Assembly (NCBI GenBank): GCA_022827225.1 | Contig: JAJDTJ010000084.1 | Span: forward strand, 1 to 64,000 | From: Candidatus Poribacteria bacterium | Lineage (GTDB): Bacteria > Poribacteria > WGA-4E > WGA-3G | Direction of reading: 5' to 3' | Length of the DNA: 64,000 nucleotides | Shown: piece by piece, positions 26,265-36,100 of the stretch | Layout: every line of letters starts with the position of its first letter | Numbering within the stretch: the first letter of the stretch is position 1 | Position numbers and translations under genes: made by a program | Notes under the pieces: model-generated | Told to the model about the DNA's origin: nothing | The model's input: the letters and a program-made list of their open reading frames with translations, nothing else | The model's database searches: none

Positions 26265-27104
26265 ATGACATTTCTTGAAGCAATCCTTCTCGGAATTTTA
26301 CAAGGTCTTACCGAATTCCTACCTATCAGCAGCTCAGGACACCTCGTCTTAGCACAGACGTTCCTCGGATTGAAGGAGCCACTCGTCTTTTTCGATGTGA
26401 TGCTCCACGTCGGGACGTTAGCCGCTGTGCTTGTCGTCTACCGTGACGCAATATGGAAGTTAACGACAGGTGGATTATCTACCCTTACAAACACCCAATT
26501 CTGGCGGCAACCGGCATCAACCTTCAACACATCAACCGAACTCAGGTTTATAGGACTCATACTGCTCGGCTCTATTCCGACAGGTCTTATCGCGGTGCTA
26601 TTCAAAACGGAATTGGAGTCTTTTTTTCATGAAGTACGCCTTGTGAGCGTTATGTTAATTCTCACAGGGGTTGTTCTACAATTGCCTCGCCTCCGTAAAC
26701 AGGAAGTGGACAACGTCGATACGCCGACTGGAAAACTGAGAGCGTGGCACGCACCGCTCATCGGAATCGCGCAGGGGTGTGCCATAACCCCCGGTATCTC
26801 CCGTTCCGGCACGACAATCTCACTGGCACTGTTCTTAGGGATTCCGGCAAAAACGGCAGCAGAATATTCTTTCCTTCTCTCAATTCCCGCTATACTCGGT
26901 GCCGTTGTGCTGAAGGTCCGAGACATCGAAGAAACCACCATACCCTTTTACATTGTCGGTGCCGGGATGCTCGCCGCATTCATCGTCGGGTACATCGCAC
27001 TCCGGCTCCTATTAGTTGTGCTAAACCGGGGCAAATTCTCGCTGTTTTCCTACTACTGTATCGCCTTAGGACTGACATCACTTTTGGTGGCTTTAATCCA
27101 ATAA
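26265..27104 (+). CDS. uppP: Undecaprenyl-diphosphatase
   Basis: This 279-residue integral membrane protein dephosphorylates undecaprenyl diphosphate, recycling the lipid carrier for peptidoglycan and other envelope glycans. Signature motifs are present: GLTEFLPISSSGHLVLA (14-30, with E17 and H26) and the PGISRSGTTISLALFLG segment that holds the catalytic arginine. About eight hydrophobic helices match the BacA/UppP family and the length is normal. Its last 52 bases overlap the convergent methyltransferase gene. It links functionally with the polyprenyl-dependent GT-C enzymes and IspG nearby. Confidence 0.95.
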   Translation: MTFLEAILLGILQGLTEFLPISSSGHLVLAQTFLGLKEPLVFFDVMLHVGTLAAVLVVYRDAIWKLTTGGLSTLTNTQFWRQPASTFNTSTELRFIGLILLGSIPTGLIAVLFKTELESFFHEVRLVSVMLILTGVVLQLPRLRKQEVDNVDTPTGKLRAWHAPLIGIAQGCAITPGISRSGTTISLALFLGIPAKTAAEYSFLLSIPAILGAVVLKVRDIEETTIPFYIVGAGMLAAFIVGYIALRLLLVVLNRGKFSLFSYYCIALGLTSLLVALIQ

Positions 27105-27748
27105 GTCGCGACGCACCCAAGGATCTTTTGGTTGTAATGTCGCACCTCTGGCACAACACCGATGCTATTAAGGATAGCGCAAACCTCCTCGTCACTTTGA
27201 AGCGTGTTCCGGATCCACTTTTCTCCAGTGCATCTATAAATCAGACTGGCGAGGTACATCTGCAACGGTTTTAGCCTGAAACGTTTGAGGTAACGGAGTG
27301 GAAACCCGAAGCCGTGTCCGGAGATAGCGAGCGTACCCCCGGGTTTCAAGACGCGTGCGAGTTCCATCAAGGCGAGCCTATCATCAGAGACGTGTGGCAT
27401 GACGAGAAAACAGGTGACGAGATCAAAAGTTCCGTCTGCGAACGGCAAGGTCGGTAGCGAAGCACGGAGCAAGGTAGGTGTTACGGAAGGTTGTGCTATC
27501 AAATTTTCGATTTCAGAACGTCCAAACGCCAAGAACACCTCGTCTACATCGATCCCTATAAGGAGTTCTGGTGCATCGGCAGCGAGCGCGACAAGCAGAT
27601 TCCCCGGTCCGCATCCGACATCCAGCACCCTTTTACCGGTGGCGTTAATGTTCAAGACATCAAGTTGTCTTCGCGTTGTACCGCGTTTGAGTTCATGGTA
27701 AGCGTTCCGAATATAGGCAGAATGCCATTTTGTCAATCTGTTCTCCAT
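27053..27748 (-). CDS. Class I SAM-dependent methyltransferase
   Basis: This 231-residue protein has motif I RVLDVGCGPGNLLVALA, then IGIDVDEVFL and LPFADGTFDLVTCFLVMPHV, with ARVLKPGGTLAISGHG, the standard layout of small-molecule methyltransferases (Methyltransf_11/25 type). The C-terminal part is not conserved enough to name a substrate. It starts 13 bases after the GT4 gene ends and is probably co-transcribed with it, suggesting glycan or lipid modification. The 3' end overlaps uppP by 52 bases in convergent orientation. Confidence 0.85.
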   Translation of the reverse strand: MENRLTKWHSAYIRNAYHELKRGTTRRQLDVLNINATGKRVLDVGCGPGNLLVALAADAPELLIGIDVDEVFLAFGRSEIENLIAQPSVTPTLLRASLPTLPFADGTFDLVTCFLVMPHVSDDRLALMELARVLKPGGTLAISGHGFGFPLRYLKRFRLKPLQMYLASLIYRCTGEKWIRNTLQSDEEVCAILNSIGVVPEVRHYNQKILGCVATYWIKATKSDVSPKAIQ

Positions 27749-27761
27749 TTTTATCTAACTA

Positions 27762-28898
27762 TTAAGTTTTTGCTCCCCTTCTTCGGTTGTCAAGAACCGG
27801 TTCCGTTGTCAAAAACCGGTATATATCTTCCAATTTCCGCATAGATTCCGTGCTGTCAAATTTCTGCTGAATCGTTGTGCGTGCGTTTTGACCCAACACC
27901 CTTGCGAAATCGGGATTTGTCAGTAACCGATGCAATGCCGATGCCAACGCCTCAGGATCCTTAGGCGGTACCCGGAGACCGTTCTTCTCATCTTCAATCA
28001 GATCGACGATGCCGCCTACATCCGACGCGACACACGGCATCCCGACTGCCATCCCTTCAATTAACGCATTCGGCGAACTCTCATGGAGCGACGGCAGCAC
28101 GAACACATCCGCCGTCAAAAGCACAGAGAAAACGTCCTCACAAAAACCGGGGAACACCACCTGTGATGAAAGTCCATGTTCTTCCACGAGTGAGCCGAGT
28201 TCCGCTTCAAGTTCACCCTCACCGAGAAACGTACATCGGCACCCAATATCTTGCCGCTTCAGTAGGTTTAACGCCATTATCAAATACCGATGCCCCTTTT
28301 CGGGTGCCAAGCGTCCGACAGAGACGATTAACTTTTCCGCAGCATCAGACCTCTGAGGCCGCTGCCATACCTCTGTCGGTAACGCCAATAGATTGGGGAT
28401 GCTATAAATTTTTTTATCTGGATACTGCTGACAGAGAGAACGCTGAATCGGTGCCGCGTTTGTCAGCAGGATGTCGGCGGTATTGTAGATAAGTTTTTCG
28501 GTCAGCCAGAGCCGAAACTTGCCGTATCGTGCGTGGTAATCGCCACGCTGCGAGGCGACAAACGGGATCCGCCGCCAAAAGCCAAACTTTCGAGAGAGTC
28601 CACAGAGGAAATTGGAATACCACAACCAACTATGTACGATGTCGGGTTGAATCGACTTGACGATACCAGCAAGTGCGAACGCCTTTTCGAGCAGATGCTT
28701 ACGTCTGTCTTCAGACGCGAGTGTGATAACCTCTTGCACACACGGTATTGACACGAGTTCCTCAGCGCGTTCACCTTCGGCACGACTCAGCACGATAGCC
28801 ACCGCATACCGCTCCGACGGCAACCGTGCTAACGTCTTGAGCAGCTGCGATTCGGCACCGTCTTTTGTCATAGAATCAATGACGTAGAGAATCCGCAT
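27762..28898 (-). CDS. GT4-family glycosyltransferase
   Basis: This 378-residue protein has the GT-B fold. The N-terminal domain opens with MRILYVIDSMTKDGAESQL and includes DIVHSWLWYSN and VASQRGDYHARYG. The C-terminal Glycos_transf_1 domain has LIVSVGRLAPEKGHRYLI, VVFPGFCEDV and ADVFVLPSLHESSPNALIEGMAVGMP with the E-x7-E type motif. It transfers a sugar from a nucleotide donor, probably in capsule, exopolysaccharide or glycolipid synthesis. It lies between a GT-C protein gene and a methyltransferase gene on the same strand. Confidence 0.9.
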   Translation of the reverse strand: MRILYVIDSMTKDGAESQLLKTLARLPSERYAVAIVLSRAEGERAEELVSIPCVQEVITLASEDRRKHLLEKAFALAGIVKSIQPDIVHSWLWYSNFLCGLSRKFGFWRRIPFVASQRGDYHARYGKFRLWLTEKLIYNTADILLTNAAPIQRSLCQQYPDKKIYSIPNLLALPTEVWQRPQRSDAAEKLIVSVGRLAPEKGHRYLIMALNLLKRQDIGCRCTFLGEGELEAELGSLVEEHGLSSQVVFPGFCEDVFSVLLTADVFVLPSLHESSPNALIEGMAVGMPCVASDVGGIVDLIEDEKNGLRVPPKDPEALASALHRLLTNPDFARVLGQNARTTIQQKFDSTESMRKLEDIYRFLTTEPVLDNRRRGAKT

Positions 28899-28914
28899 TA
28901 TGAGTTGTCAGTTC

Positions 28915-28944
28915 GTAGGGGCTGGGTAACCCGGTTTCCCCTAC
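28915..28944. repeat. Palindromic intergenic repeat
   Basis: gtagggg (28915-28921) and cccctac (28938-28944) form a perfect 7-bp stem, with a nested gggtaaccc inside. It sits alone in the gap between the GT-C and GT4 genes. It looks like a REP/MITE-like dispersed hairpin; copies elsewhere in the genome would confirm this. Confidence 0.55.
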
Positions 28945-29000
28945 GAGAGGCAAAGTGTAAACATATTTTCCGATTTTACTATAAACTGATGACACCTCTG

Positions 29001-30524
29001 CTACCAATACGTGTAGAGTAGGACTTCCCCAATGATGAGTTGGGCAACGAGGATACCGATGACCCAATAAAAATCGGAGATCGGGCGCGCCGTGAGGTGT
29101 TTCGCAACCGGGATCACAAAGAACGGCACCATGAAAATCCAGATACGCTCAACCTCCATTGTAAACCAGGTCGAAAATGTAAAATAGAGGAGTGTAATTA
29201 GAAAACCGATAACAAAAGTGTCAGCGTTCTCGTACCGGAAAATCCACGGTGTACGATGCTCACCACTTTCCTGTTCAGGTGAGCGGGTCTCCTCCCGCCA
29301 TTCCTTTAGTGTTGAAACGAGCTGCCGGAGCCAGACAGCTGTTATTGGAAACCCTACGCCGATCAGGAAAGCAAATAGGTTAGCAAAACTCAGATGGAGA
29401 TAACGTTCTATACTCTCATAACCGCTCCCCATGCCCGCCTCGTCTTTTTTAATCGCTGCCCAGAGTGCCTCAATCGGATCGAATCCCATCAGGACAAAGA
29501 GCAACAGATAGAATCCGATGAACCCGAAACCCGCGAACAGCAGAACCTTGAGATACTGCACGAACCGTTGTCGCTCCAATAAGGCGATAACACACAAGAA
29601 TACACCGACAACTACCGTTGAATATGTCATGAACATCCCAAGCGCAAGCGAAAGTCCTGTCAATAGACTGTAAGGACGGAATTCATGCCACTTCTGATCC
29701 GGTATGGTCTCACGTTCTCTCGCGACATAAAAAAGGTAGACGCTCAGGATTGGGAAAACACTGAAGGGACCGTCCATCGACGTGCCGGTGAACATCACAA
29801 AGTTGGGGGTGACAAGGAAAAGAAAGAGTGCATAACGCGCGACCTTTTGACCGTAGAGCATATCCGCAAGACGGTAAATCGGTATGATCGTTAGTGCCGT
29901 AAAAAAGATTGTGACTAACGATGCAGATATCAGATTATAACCGAAGAGCCCGCTCACATGCCATAAGAAAAGCACACCCCCCGGCGGATGGGTACGCGTA
30001 TGTCCTGACAGCGTATCAAATACTTCCGGTTTACTATAATCCTTGAGAAACCCGCGGATTCCGAGTTCGTCAACCCGCGGTACATCCCCGTAATACTCCA
30101 GCGAAGTCCGCGTATACGGTTCCAGAAGCGTTAAGATTCGCTCCTTCTCGCCTTCCGAGCCAATTTCTCGGTATCCATCAATTTGGGCAACACTAACGTT
30201 AATCGCAATGAAACAGACGATCGCCACGCCGATTAAGCGTCTGTCGGACACATCCGAAAGTAGATACCTGTGACAGAGATACAAGAAACCGGCGCACACG
30301 ACTAAAGCAGGCAGTATCCACAAACTCAAGTCAAAACTCGGTTGGGCGTAAAGGGGTACAACATGATTGTTATATCCTACTGCTCCCAAGTCGAGTCCCG
30401 TCTCGCGCATGATATATTTCAAAAGCAGATGATAAACAGAGAAAAACAGTGCGATCAACCCGATTTGAACGGGGATCAATCGAATCGCTTTTTGGATGTG
30501 CTGCTGAAAGTCCTTCATTTTCAA
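29001..30524 (-). CDS. Polytopic GT-C-like membrane protein
   Basis: This 507-residue protein has about ten or more hydrophobic segments, a luminal loop GDVPRVDELGIRGFLKDYS and the HTRTHPPGGVLFLWHVSG segment typical of PMT-like/GT39-related proteins of unknown substrate. The likely role is transfer of sugars from a polyprenyl donor on the outside of the membrane. It begins two bases after the ispG stop and is almost certainly in the same transcript. It is unlike the 20.2 kb GT-C protein in detail, so they are distant relatives rather than duplicates. Confidence 0.7.
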   Translation of the reverse strand: MKMKDFQQHIQKAIRLIPVQIGLIALFFSVYHLLLKYIMRETGLDLGAVGYNNHVVPLYAQPSFDLSLWILPALVVCAGFLYLCHRYLLSDVSDRRLIGVAIVCFIAINVSVAQIDGYREIGSEGEKERILTLLEPYTRTSLEYYGDVPRVDELGIRGFLKDYSKPEVFDTLSGHTRTHPPGGVLFLWHVSGLFGYNLISASLVTIFFTALTIIPIYRLADMLYGQKVARYALFLFLVTPNFVMFTGTSMDGPFSVFPILSVYLFYVARERETIPDQKWHEFRPYSLLTGLSLALGMFMTYSTVVVGVFLCVIALLERQRFVQYLKVLLFAGFGFIGFYLLLFVLMGFDPIEALWAAIKKDEAGMGSGYESIERYLHLSFANLFAFLIGVGFPITAVWLRQLVSTLKEWREETRSPEQESGEHRTPWIFRYENADTFVIGFLITLLYFTFSTWFTMEVERIWIFMVPFFVIPVAKHLTARPISDFYWVIGILVAQLIIGEVLLYTYW

Positions 30525-30526
30525 CC

Positions 30527-31663
30527 TTACGAGGTACTATCGACCTCAGATGCTTGTAATTGCTGTGCCGCCTCTAATAGCGCATTCGCTAAGAATTCTG
30601 GATTGACCTCATCTTTCCCGCGGAAGGTGCGGACGCGTTCACCTTTAACCTTTAGGACCGCAAGCTCTTTACCACCCAAGTGAATACCGACTTCGGCGTT
30701 CCGCGTCTCACCCGGTCCGTTAACTTCGCACCCCATCACCGCCACTTCCATGTTGATGTCGTGTTTTTCCAGAAGTTCCTCGGCAACAGCAACGATGTTC
30801 TCATAACCTGCCTCCGGGTCACCACGCCCACAAAACGGACAAGAAACAACATTCAGCATATTCTCTGCCATACCGAGGGCGCGTAGGAGCTCTTTCGCAG
30901 TCAAGACCTCCTCAACGGGGTCACCAGTAATCGAGATACGGATGGTATCACCGATGCCCTCCAGCAAAAGCGTCCCGATGCCGAGCGTCGATTTGACATG
31001 CGCACGTCGAGGGGTGCCGGCTTCCGTCACACCGAGATGTAACGGATACGACACTTTCGCTGAGAGTTGACGGTTCGCCGCGATCATCCGCAGCGGATCG
31101 CTCGACTTAACAGAGATAGCGATGTCCCGGAAATCGTGAGCCTCGCAGATATTGACGTGACGCATCGCGCTCTCTACCAACGCCTCCGCTGTCGGTGATG
31201 GGTATTTCTCTAACAGGTCCCTTTCAAGCGATCCTTCGTTAACACCGATACGGATCGGGATATTCGCGGCTTTCGCGGCAGATAGTACCTCTTCAATCCG
31301 TTTTTCGCTGCCGATATTCCCCGGATTAATACGGACTTTTGCCACACCTGCGTCCACCGCATCAAGCGCATAGCGATAGTTAAAATGGATATCCGACACG
31401 ATCGGAACGGATGCGCGTTGGACAATCGAACGGAGCGCCTTCGCGTCCGGCGCATCTGGCACAGCCACCCGGACAATCTGCGCACCCGCCTCCGCACACC
31501 GTTCTATCTGTGCCAGCGTGGCCTCGATGTCGTGTGTCAGCGTCGTCGTCATCGTCTGGATAGAGACCGGACTCCCACCGCCAATCGGGACATCGCCTAC
31601 CATAATTTTCCGTGTATGTCGTTTATTGCTGAGCTGTATAAGTTCTTTCATGTGTTTTTTCAA
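30527..31663 (-). CDS. ispG: 4-hydroxy-3-methylbut-2-enyl diphosphate synthase
   Basis: This 378-residue enzyme of the MEP isoprenoid pathway reduces MEcPP to HMBPP with a [4Fe-4S] cluster. Cluster ligands are visible at C275 and C278 (VVSCPFCGRGD) and C312 (MGCEVNGPGE, with the last glutamate a probable fourth ligand). TRKIMVGDVPIGGGSPVSIQ marks the start of the TIM barrel. It is the compact bacterial form without the large plant-type insertion. It lies between hisC and a GT-C gene on the minus strand. It supplies precursors for undecaprenyl phosphate, the carrier recycled by UppP. Confidence 0.95.
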   Translation of the reverse strand: MKKHMKELIQLSNKRHTRKIMVGDVPIGGGSPVSIQTMTTTLTHDIEATLAQIERCAEAGAQIVRVAVPDAPDAKALRSIVQRASVPIVSDIHFNYRYALDAVDAGVAKVRINPGNIGSEKRIEEVLSAAKAANIPIRIGVNEGSLERDLLEKYPSPTAEALVESAMRHVNICEAHDFRDIAISVKSSDPLRMIAANRQLSAKVSYPLHLGVTEAGTPRRAHVKSTLGIGTLLLEGIGDTIRISITGDPVEEVLTAKELLRALGMAENMLNVVSCPFCGRGDPEAGYENIVAVAEELLEKHDINMEVAVMGCEVNGPGETRNAEVGIHLGGKELAVLKVKGERVRTFRGKDEVNPEFLANALLEAAQQLQASEVDSTS

Positions 31664-31709
31664 AGTCCATTTATGTCTATAATTTGTTATATATCAAACT
31701 CACGTTATA

Positions 31710-31727
31710 GTTATCGGTTATCGGTTA
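31710..31727. repeat. Short tandem repeat between ispG and hisC
   Basis: The heptamer ttatcgg occurs twice in tandem, inside gttatcggttatcggtta. It sits in the 89-base gap between ispG and hisC. Two further ctgacaact copies (31764-31772 and 31778-31786) fall in the last codons of hisC. Confidence 0.5.
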
Positions 31728-31752
31728 AGCGATGAATTGCTACATGAGACTC

Positions 31753-32856
31753 TTAACTGTGTCCTGACAACTGCGTACTGACAACTTTTAAAGCCTTGAT
31801 GAATCTCTCATTTCCCTGTTGTGTACCGATTGTTACGCGGACTGCGTTCGGGTAGCCGTACCCTGACATCGGACGCACGATGACACCCTGTTTCAGAAGG
31901 GCATCTGTGATCTCTGCTCCCGATGGCTCCACGTGCAACATGATAAAATTGCCTTCCGTTTCAATATAACGCAGCCCCATATCGTTAAATGCTCTATAGA
32001 GGAACGCCTTCCCGGCTGCGTTGCTTCCCTGGCTCTCCTTAACATGATCGGTATCTTTGAGTGCAGCGCGTGCCGCCGCCTGTCCGACCAGACTACAATT
32101 GAACGGTTGCCGGACCCGATTCAACGTCTCAACCAATCCTGGCGGTGCGATACCGTATCCGATACGCAGCCCTGCCAACCCATAAATTTTAGAAAAAGTG
32201 CGCGTGATGACAAAATTCCGTCCCTTCAGCACATAAGGCAGTGTCTGCGGGTAGTCCGAACGCGCAACGTACTCATAGTAAGCCTCATCGAAAACGACAA
32301 GCACATCATCCGGCACCCGTTCTATAAACCCTGCAGTTTCGGCCGCCGTGACCATCGTACCGGTCGGGTTGTTCGGGTTCGCGATAAAGATAACCTTTGT
32401 TTTATCGGTAATTGCCCCTGCCATATCAATAAGATCGTGTGTGTCGTTCACCATCGGCACGACAACCGCAGTCGCCCCACACAACTTCGTCACAAGGCTA
32501 TAGACGACAAAGGCACCCGCTGCATAGATGACTTCATCGCCCGGCGCGATGTATGCCTCAGCGACTAACTGCAACACATCGTTGGAACCGTTCCCTAAAA
32601 TCAGGTGCTCAGGTGAAACCCCGATACGCGCTGCGAGTTCCCTTTTAAGATAGTAAGCGTTACCGTCAGGATAGAGGTGGACCTGTGATGCACTCTCAGC
32701 AATCGCCTGCACCGCCAACGGCGACGGACCCAACGGGTTTTCGTTCGATGCCAGTTTGATAATATCGGCGATGCCCAACTCACGCTGGACCTCTTCAATC
32801 GGTTTACCACCCTGATACGGTTGAATCGTGTCAACACCGGGTTTCGGTTTTAGCAT
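31753..32856 (-). CDS. hisC: Histidinol-phosphate aminotransferase
   Basis: From ATG 32856 the protein has 367 residues; a TTG 13 codons upstream (32895) is possible but has no better ribosome-binding site. The enzyme converts imidazole acetol phosphate to histidinol phosphate. Fold type I PLP features are KLASNENPLGPSP, YPDGNAYYLK, NPNNPTGT, VFDEAYYEY and the Schiff-base lysine in TRTFSKIYGLAGLRIGYG (K223 here). It is separate from the hisZGS operon and on the opposite strand. Its last residues (VVSTQLSGHS) are encoded by a short repeated ctgacaact motif, so the C-terminus may be recently acquired. Confidence 0.93.
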   Translation of the reverse strand: MLKPKPGVDTIQPYQGGKPIEEVQRELGIADIIKLASNENPLGPSPLAVQAIAESASQVHLYPDGNAYYLKRELAARIGVSPEHLILGNGSNDVLQLVAEAYIAPGDEVIYAAGAFVVYSLVTKLCGATAVVVPMVNDTHDLIDMAGAITDKTKVIFIANPNNPTGTMVTAAETAGFIERVPDDVLVVFDEAYYEYVARSDYPQTLPYVLKGRNFVITRTFSKIYGLAGLRIGYGIAPPGLVETLNRVRQPFNCSLVGQAAARAALKDTDHVKESQGSNAAGKAFLYRAFNDMGLRYIETEGNFIMLHVEPSGAEITDALLKQGVIVRPMSGYGYPNAVRVTIGTQQGNERFIKALKVVSTQLSGHS

Positions 32857-33185
32857 AGCGTTTTTTGATCTCAATTCTTCTATCTGCTCTTTCAAGCGCG
32901 TCCACAGACACGCCTAAATACAATTTTATTATACCATACCTCTCCTTTTTTCAAAAAGGGAATTTTATGTCTACAGAGATTTTCAACTATCGGTTGTTAA
33001 TTGTTGGAATCTTTGTGAGTGAAAAAAAATGGTATTATCCGACAAATTGTTGTATACTAAACGTGGCAACTCGGATAATAGATCGAATCTTACCCTCCTT
33101 ATCCTAACAAACGCCCATTTTTGCAGAATTATGCAACCGTTTCACCCCTAAGTAGCGTCACTATAGGGCAAATCGGAGGTGAACC
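32857..33185. other. Divergent region between hisC and the sigma/WD40 gene
   Basis: It holds a probable hisC promoter on the minus strand (listed separately). GGAGGTGA at about 33176-33183, just before ATG 33186, is the ribosome-binding site of the sigma-factor gene. A TATACT at 33053-33058 could be a -10 for the plus strand but has no matching -35. No gene is seen. Confidence 0.5.
32928..32955 (-). promoter_or_regulatory. Probable hisC promoter
   Basis: On the minus strand TTGAAA (plus-strand tttcaa 32950-32955), a 16-base spacer and TATAAT (plus-strand attata 32928-32933) lie upstream of hisC. It matches the sigma-70 pattern at 11 of 12 positions. Confidence 0.5.
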
Positions 33186-36100
33186 ATGAAAAACACGGAT
33201 ATAGCATTAATTCATCGCACCCTCAACGGTGATGATAACGCCTTCGCGGAACTTGTAAAAAAATACCAGAAACAGGTTCACGCGCTCGTGTGGCGGAAGA
33301 TTGGAGATTTCCACACCGCTGAGGAAATCACGCAGGATGTATTCTTGAAAGCCTATCAGAGACTGGCAACACTGAAGAAACCGCAAAGTTTTGCGAGTTG
33401 GCTTTATGTGATTGCCGCGAACGACTGTAGTACGTGGCTTCGCAAAAAGCGTTTGCGGACGCAATCGTTGGAAGACACGAGCAGTGCGCATCTCGAAAAA
33501 GCGACCTATTCTGGATACGTCATTGCGGAAAATGAGCGGACATCGGCAGAAGCACAGCGCGATGCCGTTAAAGAGCTGCTTGCGAAACTACAAGAGAGTG
33601 AGCGGACGGTCATCACGCTCTTCTATTTCGCGGAAATGACCTGCAAAGAGATTAGCGAGTTTTTAGGCGTATCCGCAAATACGATTAAGAGTCGTCTGAG
33701 TCGTGCGCGGCACCGTTTACAGAAGGAGGAACCGATGATTCGAGAGGCTTTAGACCATTTCCAGATCAATCCGCATCTCACAGAGAATATTATGCGTGAG
33801 ATTGCGCGTATCAAACCGATTGCCCCGTCCGGCAATAAACCGTTCATACCGTGGGCAATCGCCGCTTCGACAATAGCAGTGGTGTTCCTAATGTTAGGCA
33901 TTGGGAACCAATACTTCGCATATTTTCAGCAGCCCTATAGTTTCGATGCCACGTCAGAGATGACAGTTGACATTGTTGAGGCACCGCTCGTGCTAAACCT
34001 CGCGTCGAAACCGAACGTACGGGCGCAACTCGGAAACACCGAGGCATCCGATAAGAACAACGTCTCTAACCAGCAGTCTGATGATACACCGGCACTGCTT
34101 GCAGACGCACAAGCAGACGCAACCATCAATAATTATTCGCAATGGAAGCTGCCGAAAGCGGCGAAAATGCGTCTCGGAAAGGGTGGCATCAATGATATGC
34201 AGTTTTCACCCGATGGCTCGCAACTCGCTGTCGGAACTGATATTGGTGTGTGGCACTACGATATCAAAACAGGGAAAGAATTATCCTTCTCCGCAGGAAT
34301 GTCTGACTCCCTCGCCTTTTCACCGGATGGCCGCTTCCTGGCAAACGGCAGAGGAAGACATCGCAGCGCCGGTATCCAGTTATGGGAGACAGCCACCGGA
34401 CGTAAAGTGGCATTGACCAATACGCCTTATTCTACCGTAGCGTTACAGTTCTCAAGAGACAGCAAGACACTTGCCAGCGTTAGCCGCCCAGGGAGTCACC
34501 GAGGATACACCATTAACAAATTAGATATTGAGACACGTCAGGTAAATGTGGAGAATGTTGAAGTGCAAGCGCTCTGGCCGAGAGGCCTTCAGACCTATCC
34601 TGAAACCTACGCGCTCACACACGACAAATTTGCAGTCGGAAAGTCAGATGGAAAAATTCGGTTGTGGGACACAACCACCGGCGAAAAGTCATTCACACTC
34701 AGAGGGCACGCAGAAAAGATTGAGGCTAATTTGCTAGATCCTGAGAATATCCAAGCACCTCCACCACCTCTAAACAACGGCAAACCTATCTTCGCCTTGG
34801 CATTTTCACCAGATGGAACGAAACTCGCAAGTGGAAGTAACGATGCAACCGTCCGGTTATGGGATACCAACAGCGGGGATGAATTGTCAGTTCTCCAAGG
34901 ACACACGGACGAGGCGTGGACAACTATTTTAGCATTTTCTGAAGATGGTAAAATGCTTGCAAGTGGAGGGACTGATAAGACAGTGCAATTGTGGGATACA
35001 ACTACGGGTGAACTACTTACCACACTTATAGGTCATATCAACAGTATTACTTCCCTCGCGTTTTCACGAAATGGCACTCTGCTTGCAAGTGCAAGCGCAG
35101 ACGGCGCGATCCGGTTCTGGAACACAGAAACTGGAGATCCTATACCGACTCGCATCACTGGACACACAAAAACTGTGAAAACTGTAACTTTCTTTAAAGA
35201 TAGCTCTACACTGGCAACTGCCGCGTTTAACGGTATCATCACCTTTTGGGACTTGGAGACATCAGCAATGATACGACAGACGGTAGGGCATCGGGATTGG
35301 TTACAGGCGTTTGCATTTTCACCAGATGGAACGAAACTCGCAAGTCTCAGGGCAGACAGTAAACAGTTCTTTGAGTCAGGTTCAAGTCCAGCCATGAGGG
35401 CATCAGCCCCAGACCAGATGGTTCGTTTGGTGGATGTTAACACCGGCCGCGAATTGGATACCTTGGCGCATCAGATTAACCCTGATCTCATCGTTTTTTC
35501 GCCTGACAGAAAAACGATAGCCTTAGGTGGTCCCGGAAAGATTCTCTTGTGGCATACAGAAGCAAATGATCATATTGACATCAACCTCTCATATCCGAAG
35601 GATGGCTATCTCGTAAGTTTTTTATTTGAAGCCAAAAGTTTGGCATTTTCACCCGATGGGAAAAAACTTGTTAGCGGCACCCGAGCAGGAGATGTTCGGA
35701 TGTGGGATGTGGAAACTGGGCTCGCGTTAGCTGACCTGATAGAACAGCATCCGAAGAGCAAAATAGAGAGAGACGATAACGGAAAGGCTATTGGGACAAC
35801 CTATGGAAGAGCTACCACTGCGTTGGCATTCTCGCCAAATAATGACCATATTGCCGTCGGAAATATAGAAAAAATTCGTATGTTAGGCAGCAAGAAACAG
35901 TTCCGTTTTGAAGAGACAAAATATGGCACAGGTGCAGAGGCATTGGTGTTTTCTCCTGATGGCACGGTGCTTGTGAGCGGGACGCACGGTGGGACGCACG
36001 GTGGTCAGATCATGTTATGGGACCTGTTGTCAGGCAATAAAATCAATACGCTTAACGGACACACGGAGCCTATTGAGATGTTGGTATTTTCACCTGATGG

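Noticed and set aside
31933..32568. Long plus-strand open frame opposite hisC
   Set aside because: Antisense shadow of a clear PLP aminotransferase; no motif of its own.
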